Of a DNA stretch of 8,704 bases, positions 4,429 through 8,704 are shown piece after piece; the stretch's first letter is position 1, and each line of letters begins with the position of its first letter. Origin of the DNA: JAXDBW01 sp034678405 (lineage in GTDB: Bacteria; Patescibacteriota; Patescibacteriia; UBA10025; JAHIVO01); contig JAXDBW010000024.1 of NCBI GenBank assembly GCA_034678405.1, positions 1 to 8,704 of the forward strand, in the 5' to 3' direction. The notes beneath the pieces were generated by a model that saw only the letters and a list, made by a program, of their open reading frames with translations, was not told the DNA's origin and did no database searches. The position numbers and the translations under genes are program-made.

Positions 4429-5823
4429 TTATTTCTTACTGCCACGAACTTCCTCAATGGTACCCTTCATGTAGAATTCTTGCTCCGCCACATCATCATA
4501 TTCACCATCGAGGATAGCTTGAAATCCTTTGATCGTATCTTTCAGCGAAACGTATTTACCTTCACTTCCGGTAAACTGCTCTGCCACGAAGAACGGCTGC
4601 GAGAGGAAACGTTGGATCTTGCGCGCGCGCGACACGATCTGTTTGTCATCGTCAGAGAGCTCCTCCATACCGAGAATGGCGATAATATCCTGGAGGTCTT
4701 TATAGCGCTGGAGGATTTTCTGGACTCCCCGAGCCACGTTGTAATGATCCTGACCGACAATGCGTGGTTCGAGGATGGTCGAGGTCGAATCAAGCGGATC
4801 GACGGCCGGATAGAGAGCCAGCTCAGCGAGTGACCGGGAGAGCACCACTGTCGAATCAAGGTGAGCAAACGTCGTCGCGGGGGCCGGATCGGTCAAATCA
4901 TCAGCAGGGACGTACACTGCCTGCACCGAGGTGATTGATCCTTGTTTGGTTGAGGTGATGCGTTCCTGGAGTTCGCCCATTTCTGTCGCGAGGGTTGGCT
5001 GATACCCAACGGCTGAGGGAATACGGCCAAGGAGGGCGGACACCTCCGAACCAGCCTGGGTGAAACGGAAAATATTATCAATGAAGAGTAATACGTCTTG
5101 GTGATCTTCATCACGGAAATATTCTGCCATAGAGAGCGCTGACAGAGCGACACGAGCACGGGCTCCGGGCGGTTCATTCATCTGACCGAAGACCAGAGCC
5201 GTCTTCTCCAGTACCCCGGATCCTTTCATCTCATGATAGAGGTCATTACCCTCACGGGTACGTTCACCCACACCAGCAAACACTGAGTACCCACCATGCT
5301 CTTCGGCAATGTTACGAATGAGTTCCTGGATCACAACCGTCTTACCCACACCAGCGCCACCAAAGAGGCCGACCTTGCCACCTTTGACGATCGGGCAGAT
5401 GAGATCAATCACCTTAATCCCCGTTTCGAGAATTTCTGCCTGGGTCGACTGCTGCTCAAAGGATGGGGCGTCCCGATGAATCGGATATGTCTTCTCTGCT
5501 TTCACGGGATCCTTTTCGTCGAGCGGTTGGCCGAGCAGATTAAACATGCGGCCGAGGGTTACCTTCCCGACCGGTACAGAAATCGGAGCGCCGGTATTGG
5601 TCACGGACATGCCCCGACTGAGGCCATCGGTCGAGTCCATGGCGACCGTCCGGACGACATTACCCTCGAGCTGTTGCTGGACTTCGAGGACGATAGTCTT
5701 GGTCTCGTCGCCGTCTTTTCGCTCGACGTGGAGAGCAGTATTGATAACCGGTGGGTTATCCGCAAACTTCACGTCGACGACGGGACCGATAATTTGAGTG
5801 ATTGAACCTTGTTGTTCTGTCAT
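4429..5823 (-). CDS. atpD: F-type ATP synthase catalytic subunit beta
   Basis: The catalytic subunit of F1, making ATP from ADP and phosphate at the membrane-bound complex. Counting from the ATG at 5823 it has 464 residues. The beta-barrel starts GSITQIIGPVVDVKF (6-20). The P-loop GGAGVGKT is at 155-162, the catalytic glutamate in GERTREGND at about 187, and the Walker B/specificity region LLFIDNIFRFTQAGSEVSAL at about 245-264. The DELSEED-type loop reads EELSDDD at about 387-393. All key residues are present. A TTG five codons upstream (5838) would add EYFP-type residues, but the ATG fits the family's usual MTE-like start. Neither start has a good Shine-Dalgarno sequence (GGAA lies 10 bases from the ATG). 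The gene begins 26 bases after atpG. Confidence 0.98.
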   Translation of the reverse strand: MTEQQGSITQIIGPVVDVKFADNPPVINTALHVERKDGDETKTIVLEVQQQLEGNVVRTVAMDSTDGLSRGMSVTNTGAPISVPVGKVTLGRMFNLLGQPLDEKDPVKAEKTYPIHRDAPSFEQQSTQAEILETGIKVIDLICPIVKGGKVGLFGGAGVGKTVVIQELIRNIAEEHGGYSVFAGVGERTREGNDLYHEMKGSGVLEKTALVFGQMNEPPGARARVALSALSMAEYFRDEDHQDVLLFIDNIFRFTQAGSEVSALLGRIPSAVGYQPTLATEMGELQERITSTKQGSITSVQAVYVPADDLTDPAPATTFAHLDSTVVLSRSLAELALYPAVDPLDSTSTILEPRIVGQDHYNVARGVQKILQRYKDLQDIIAILGMEELSDDDKQIVSRARKIQRFLSQPFFVAEQFTGSEGKYVSLKDTIKGFQAILDGEYDDVAEQEFYMKGTIEEVRGSKK

Positions 5824-5849
5824 AGGAAAATATTCCAAATAAATGTAAA

Positions 5850-6764
5850 TTACGTTATGGCAGCACGACTGGCGCTGATTTCCGCCAATTCACTAGTAAT
5901 ACTTTGCTGCCGAGCTTGATTATAACTCAGGGTAAGATCCTCGATCATGTCATTGGCCGCGTCGGAGGCATTGCGCATCGCGAGCATCCGGGCTGAGTGT
6001 TCTGAGGCATTTGATTCGAGGAGGGCTTGGTATATCTGTAATTCAACGAGACGATAAATCATTTGCTCCAGGACCGCGCGGGGGGATGGCTCAAATGTAT
6101 ACTCAAATGATTCGAGGGCTTCTTGGTCACTGTCAGCGGGCTCTTGATTGGTATACCCGAGTTCGTTATCTTCGTGCTCAATCGGTAACAATTTCTTGAT
6201 CCGTGGTTTCTGTACCAGACTGGAGGCGAAGTCAGTATACGCCACGACGATCTTGTCATAGGTGCCATCACGAAACGCATCGATCGCCATCTTCGCCATC
6301 GGCGTCACTTCGCTGATGCGAGTGGCGACGTCGAGCTTGGTGAATTCCGCAACAATCTCGTGACCATGTTTAAACATCACGTCCTTGCCCCGGGTTCCCA
6401 TGAGGAGCACTTCAGCTTCGATGTCGACGACTTGTTTTTTATGATTCCGCATGTAGCGGCCGACATGATCAATGATTTCCCGATTAAAGCCTCCGCAGAG
6501 ACCTCGATTTGAGGTAATCAGGATAAGGCCGATTTTCTTCACATTCGCGCGCTTCTGCAGTAGTGGATGATGCGAGACGTCAGTCGTCGCGGCAATCTGA
6601 CGAATGATATTCCACGCGGCCTCTGAGTAGGGGCGGGTCGCGGTCACCGCGGCAACTGCTTTGCGCATCTTGGATGCCGAAACGAGTTCCAACGCCTTGG
6701 TTATTTTCTTGGTGTTGGTGATGGAACGTGTCCGTCGTTGTATTTCTTTGGTTGCGACTGGCAT
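5850..6764 (-). CDS. atpG: F-type ATP synthase subunit gamma
   Basis: The rotating central shaft of F1. The N-terminal coiled-coil helix is clear (IQRRTRSITNTKKITKALEL, about 8-27, then VSASKMRKA), as is the Rossmann-like domain with the signature SNRGLCGGFN (85-94). The C-terminal helix (about 230-300) carries LESNASEHSARMLAMRNASD, one of the most conserved stretches of the family. The length, 304 residues, is slightly above the common 285-295. The excess is an acidic, glutamine-rich insert at about 196-217, in the peripheral part of the Rossmann domain, where length varies between phyla. The ATG lies 18 bases after atpA and lacks a Shine-Dalgarno sequence at a normal distance (GGAGG is more than 20 bases away), so translational coupling to atpA is likely. 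Confidence 0.97.
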   Translation of the reverse strand: MPVATKEIQRRTRSITNTKKITKALELVSASKMRKAVAAVTATRPYSEAAWNIIRQIAATTDVSHHPLLQKRANVKKIGLILITSNRGLCGGFNREIIDHVGRYMRNHKKQVVDIEAEVLLMGTRGKDVMFKHGHEIVAEFTKLDVATRISEVTPMAKMAIDAFRDGTYDKIVVAYTDFASSLVQKPRIKKLLPIEHEDNELGYTNQEPADSDQEALESFEYTFEPSPRAVLEQMIYRLVELQIYQALLESNASEHSARMLAMRNASDAANDMIEDLTLSYNQARQQSITSELAEISASRAAIT

Positions 6765-6778
6765 AGTAGCGAGGTAGT

Positions 6779-6789
6779 GGCGTTACGCC
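6779..6789. repeat. Inverted repeat enclosing the atpA stop codon
   Basis: On the minus strand GGCGT-A-ACGCC is a perfect 5-base inverted repeat; the TAA stop of atpA lies at its centre. Upstream GGAGG and downstream CCTC could form a competing stem. It sits in the 18-base gap before atpG and might influence coupling, but a loop this tight would need opening of inner pairs. Confidence 0.4.
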
Positions 6790-8360
6790 TCCTGTTCTGC
6801 TGATGAATTATTTTCCTCTGACGACTGCTGTTGCTCGTCCGCTTGATCGTGCTGTCCGAAATCTTGCGTTTTCTTAAATTCTTCGATCACGCTGACGAGT
6901 TTCTTTTCGACTTCATCATTCAGTTCGCCTTTCTCAGCAATGAGTTTGAGGACATCGGCATGGGCAGTATCGAGATATTCATGGAATGCTTTTTCAAATT
7001 CTTTGATCCGATCCACGGGGATATCATCGACATACCCATTGACTGCCGTGTAAATAATCGCTACCTGATGATTGACAGGCATCGGTTCAAACTGATTCTG
7101 CTTCAGGATTTCTGTCAGACGTTTCCCGCGTTCGAGTTGGCGGCGGGTGGCGTCATCGAGGTCAGAGCCAAACTGGGCAAAGGCCGCCAGCTCACGATAC
7201 TGCGCGAGGTCGACGCGGAGTTTACCGGCGACTTTTTTCATAGCTTTACTCTGAGCGGCCGAGCCGACACGAGATACTGAGAGACCGACATTCAGCGCCG
7301 GACGGATCCCCTGATAAAAGAGGTCGGGCTCGAGATAGATCTGACCATCGGTGATGGAGATGACATTCGTGGGAATATAGGCAGAGATGTCACCAGACTG
7401 CGTTTCGATGATCGGCAACGCGGTCAAACTGCCACCGCCATAGTCTTCATTGAGGCGGGCGGCTCGCTCCAGGAGTCGAGAGTGCAGGTAAAAAACGTCG
7501 CCAGGATACGCTTCACGTCCGGGGGGTCGACGAAGTAAGAGAGAAATTTCACGATAGGCCCAGGCGTGTTTTGAGAGATCATCATAGATGATGAGTGCAT
7601 CCTTACCCTGATCCATGAAATATTCACCCATCGCACAGCCCGCGTACGGCGCGATATAGGCAAGCGAGGCAGGGTCAGACGCGCCGGCCACCACGATGAT
7701 GGTGTGATCCATCGCGCCGTGTTCTTCGAGTTCGGCGACGATCTTCGCTATCTTTGACTCTTTTTGACCGATGGCGACATATATACAGATGACTCCCGTA
7801 TCTTTCTGATTCACGATAGCATCAATCCCAATCGCGGTTTTACCGACTTGGCGATCACCAATGATCAATTCACGCTGGCCTCGACCAATCGGAATCATCG
7901 AATCAATTGCTTTGATACCAGTCTGGAGAGGAGTGGTCACCTCTTTACGGGTGATGACTCGGGGCGCGATCTTTTCCACCGGATACCGCTCTGCACTGGC
8001 AATATCCCCCTTGCCGTCAATCGCCCGACCGAGCGGATCAACCACGCGACCAACCATAGCCTCACCCACCGGCACGTCGAGGATCCGGCCAGTGCTTTTC
8101 ACGGTATCGCCTTCTTTGATCCCCTCTTCACTGCCGAGGATGATAGCACCGACGGAGTCCTCCTCGAGGTTGAGCGCCACGCCGTATTTACCGCCAGGTA
8201 ATTCCAGCATCTCCGAAGCCAGTACATCTGACAGGCCAGAAATACGGGCAATGCCATCACCGATTTCTTCGACCGTCCCCACCTTTTCGGTGTGGGTGGC
8301 AGCCTTGAAATCAGTAATGTGCTGCTTCAGCTCTTCGATTATGTAGTTTGCATTTGACAT
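6783..8360 (-). CDS. atpA: F-type ATP synthase subunit alpha
   Basis: The non-catalytic nucleotide-binding subunit of the F1 hexamer. At 525 residues it shows the N-terminal delta-contact region (1-25), the beta-barrel (VEEIGDGIARISGL, 30-43), the P-loop GDRQVGKT (168-175), the YDDLSKHAWAYREISLLLRR block (259-278), the GREAYPGDVFYLHSRLLERA stretch (281-300) and the arginine-finger motif SVSRVGSAAQ (361-370, Arg364). The C-terminal domain is complete, and the protein continues beyond the usual end with a low-complexity tail of about 24 residues (502-525). The tail is rich in Gln, Ser, Asn and seven acidic residues, with no Lys or Arg. The ATG at 8360 has only a weak purine-rich stretch upstream (AAGAGA, more than 15 bases away). 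The first two codons on the opposite strand form TTGACA, the candidate -35 box of the small plus-strand gene. Confidence 0.98.
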   Translation of the reverse strand: MSNANYIIEELKQHITDFKAATHTEKVGTVEEIGDGIARISGLSDVLASEMLELPGGKYGVALNLEEDSVGAIILGSEEGIKEGDTVKSTGRILDVPVGEAMVGRVVDPLGRAIDGKGDIASAERYPVEKIAPRVITRKEVTTPLQTGIKAIDSMIPIGRGQRELIIGDRQVGKTAIGIDAIVNQKDTGVICIYVAIGQKESKIAKIVAELEEHGAMDHTIIVVAGASDPASLAYIAPYAGCAMGEYFMDQGKDALIIYDDLSKHAWAYREISLLLRRPPGREAYPGDVFYLHSRLLERAARLNEDYGGGSLTALPIIETQSGDISAYIPTNVISITDGQIYLEPDLFYQGIRPALNVGLSVSRVGSAAQSKAMKKVAGKLRVDLAQYRELAAFAQFGSDLDDATRRQLERGKRLTEILKQNQFEPMPVNHQVAIIYTAVNGYVDDIPVDRIKEFEKAFHEYLDTAHADVLKLIAEKGELNDEVEKKLVSVIEEFKKTQDFGQHDQADEQQQSSEENNSSAEQEA

Positions 8361-8382
8361 AATAATTGGATATTGCTAATCT
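8354..8382 (+). promoter_or_regulatory. Candidate promoter of the zinc-ribbon microprotein gene
   Basis: TTGACA (8354-8359, perfect) is followed after 17 bases by TAATCT (8377-8382), with TGC just upstream of the -10 box. The -10 itself matches only three of six bases, so the call rests on the -35 box, the spacing and the extended -10. It would give a leader of about 50 bases. Confidence 0.4.
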
Positions 8383-8433
8383 CTTAGGTAAAAATATTTG
8401 ATAATATTGTTCATTGGTAACCCCTATTTACGG

Positions 8434-8438
8434 AGGAA
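8434..8438 (+). promoter_or_regulatory. Shine-Dalgarno deciding the GTG start of the microprotein
   Basis: GGAGG (part of CGGAGGAACAC) lies directly upstream of the GTG at 8442 with about 5 bases between. No ATG in this frame is available. Confidence 0.7.
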
Positions 8439-8441
8439 CAC

Positions 8442-8540
8442 GTGGCACACTGTCCCAAGTGTAATACGCTGACTTCCGGGAAGGGTTGGCTTGAATGCCC
8501 GAACGGCCTGTGCCGTCACTGGTTTATCAAGAAACCTTAA
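8442..8540 (+). CDS. Zinc-ribbon-like microprotein, 32 aa, antisense within the atp operon
   Basis: A complete 32-codon frame from GTG to TAA encoding a basic microprotein: MAHCPKCNTLTSGKGW, then LECPNGLCRHWFIKKP. Cys4 and Cys7 (C-P-x-C) and Cys19 and Cys24 (C-P-x-x-x-C), with His26 nearby, make the two knuckles of a minimal zinc ribbon, separated by a GKGW hairpin. Aromatic and basic residues at the end suggest nucleic-acid or protein binding; the function is unknown. Support is good for so short a gene: GGAGG at 5 bases, a possible promoter at 8354-8382, and a rho-independent terminator at 8558-8584. It lies on the strand opposite to the atp genes, filling the gap between atpH and atpA. Alternative: a chance frame, but the paired cysteine motifs make that unlikely. 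Confidence 0.7.
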   Translation: MAHCPKCNTLTSGKGWLECPNGLCRHWFIKKP

Positions 8541-8557
8541 CCGAATGTCTGCAATTC

Positions 8558-8584
8558 GAGTCGATCGTCTGGTCGGCTCTTTTT
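8558..8584 (+). terminator. Rho-independent terminator after the microprotein gene
   Basis: GAGTCGA (8558-8564) pairs with TCGGCTC (8573-8579), seven base pairs including one T-G, with an 8-base loop. The run TTTTT (8580-8584) follows, continuing as ATTTCTTT. It works only on the plus strand; on the minus strand the A-run precedes the stem. It starts 17 bases past the microprotein stop and overlaps the last codon region of atpH. Confidence 0.75.
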
Positions 8585-8704
8585 ATTTCTTTAAATGTTC
8601 ACCAAGCGCCTCCAGCCGGCTCCGGATACTGCCATCAGCAACTTGGTCACCATAGCGGACCACGATACCTCCCATAATTGCCGGATCGACTACCGTCTCC
8701 AGTT
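8583..8704 (-). CDS. atpH: F-type ATP synthase subunit delta, C-terminal fragment (partial at window edge)
   Basis: The last 39 codons and stop of a gene entering from the right edge. The residues LETVVDPAIMGGIVVRYGD, then ADGSIRSRLEALGEHLKK, are the conserved C-terminal end of subunit delta (OSCP), the peripheral-stalk protein that sits on top of F1 (family pattern: V-D-P-x-L-x-G-G ... G-D ... D-G-S-x-x-x-R-L). It is in the expected place, upstream of atpA on the same strand. The gap to atpA is unusually large for this operon (222 bases, against 18-26 for the other atp gaps) because the plus-strand microprotein gene lies between them. Confidence 0.93.
   Translation of the reverse strand, partial: LETVVDPAIMGGIVVRYGDQVADGSIRSRLEALGEHLKK

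Noticed and set aside
4378..4833. 151-aa plus-strand frame opposite the end of atpD
   Set aside because: It is antisense to conserved atpD coding sequence, and its composition is what the reverse complement of that gene gives; no start signal.
5296..5805. 169-aa plus-strand frame opposite atpD
   Set aside because: Another antisense shadow of a highly conserved gene; no ribosome binding site and no domain.
5824..5838. TTG start five codons upstream of the atpD ATG
   Set aside because: No Shine-Dalgarno sequence, and the family start fits the ATG at 5823.
7764..8346. 145-aa and 161-aa plus-strand frames opposite atpA
   Set aside because: They overlap each other and lie antisense to the conserved N-terminal half of atpA; no initiation signal.

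Overview
The window comes from a small-genome bacterium, most likely a member of the Patescibacteria (Candidate Phyla Radiation) and perhaps Saccharibacteria. This is inferred from several things together: a heliorhodopsin N-terminus (a family largely confined to monoderm prokaryotes, including CPR lineages), a compact F1 operon, very short flanking proteins, and many unrecognised small membrane proteins. TGA is used as a stop codon (55-aa gene) and no long gene has in-frame TGA, so the recoded Gracilibacteria/Absconditabacteria code is unlikely. No tRNA, rRNA, CRISPR array or insertion sequence was seen.

Right side (3115-8704, minus strand): the 3' part of an F-type ATP synthase operon, transcribed right to left in the standard order atpH (only the end), atpA, atpG, atpD, atpC. 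It continues without a visible terminator into a minimal beta-carbonic-anhydrase-like gene and an acidic 89-aa gene, and closes with a textbook intrinsic terminator (3115-3145). Five of the F1 subunits are represented; F0 genes and most of atpH would lie to the right. A 222-base gap between atpH and atpA holds a plus-strand gene for a 32-aa, four-cysteine zinc-ribbon-like microprotein, with its own ribosome binding site, a candidate promoter and a terminator, lying antisense inside the operon.

Middle (1471-3083, minus strand): a membrane-anchored alpha/beta hydrolase, then a 152-aa four-helix membrane protein with an apparent internal duplication and a very good sigma70-type promoter. The unit ends at a strong hairpin (1471-1498).

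Left side (1-1406): a 55-aa two-helix membrane protein on the plus strand, divergent from a minus-strand pair. The pair is a single-pass protein with an extracytoplasmic domain followed 18 bases later by a heliorhodopsin that runs off the left edge. The 290-base divergent region holds candidate promoters for both directions.

The atp genes lack good Shine-Dalgarno sequences, while the small accessory genes have strong ones, two of them an 11-base match to the usual 16S anti-SD. The three small genes at 1239-1406, 1512-1970 and 8442-8540 are missed or misplaced by a simple ATG, minimum-60-residue gene search.
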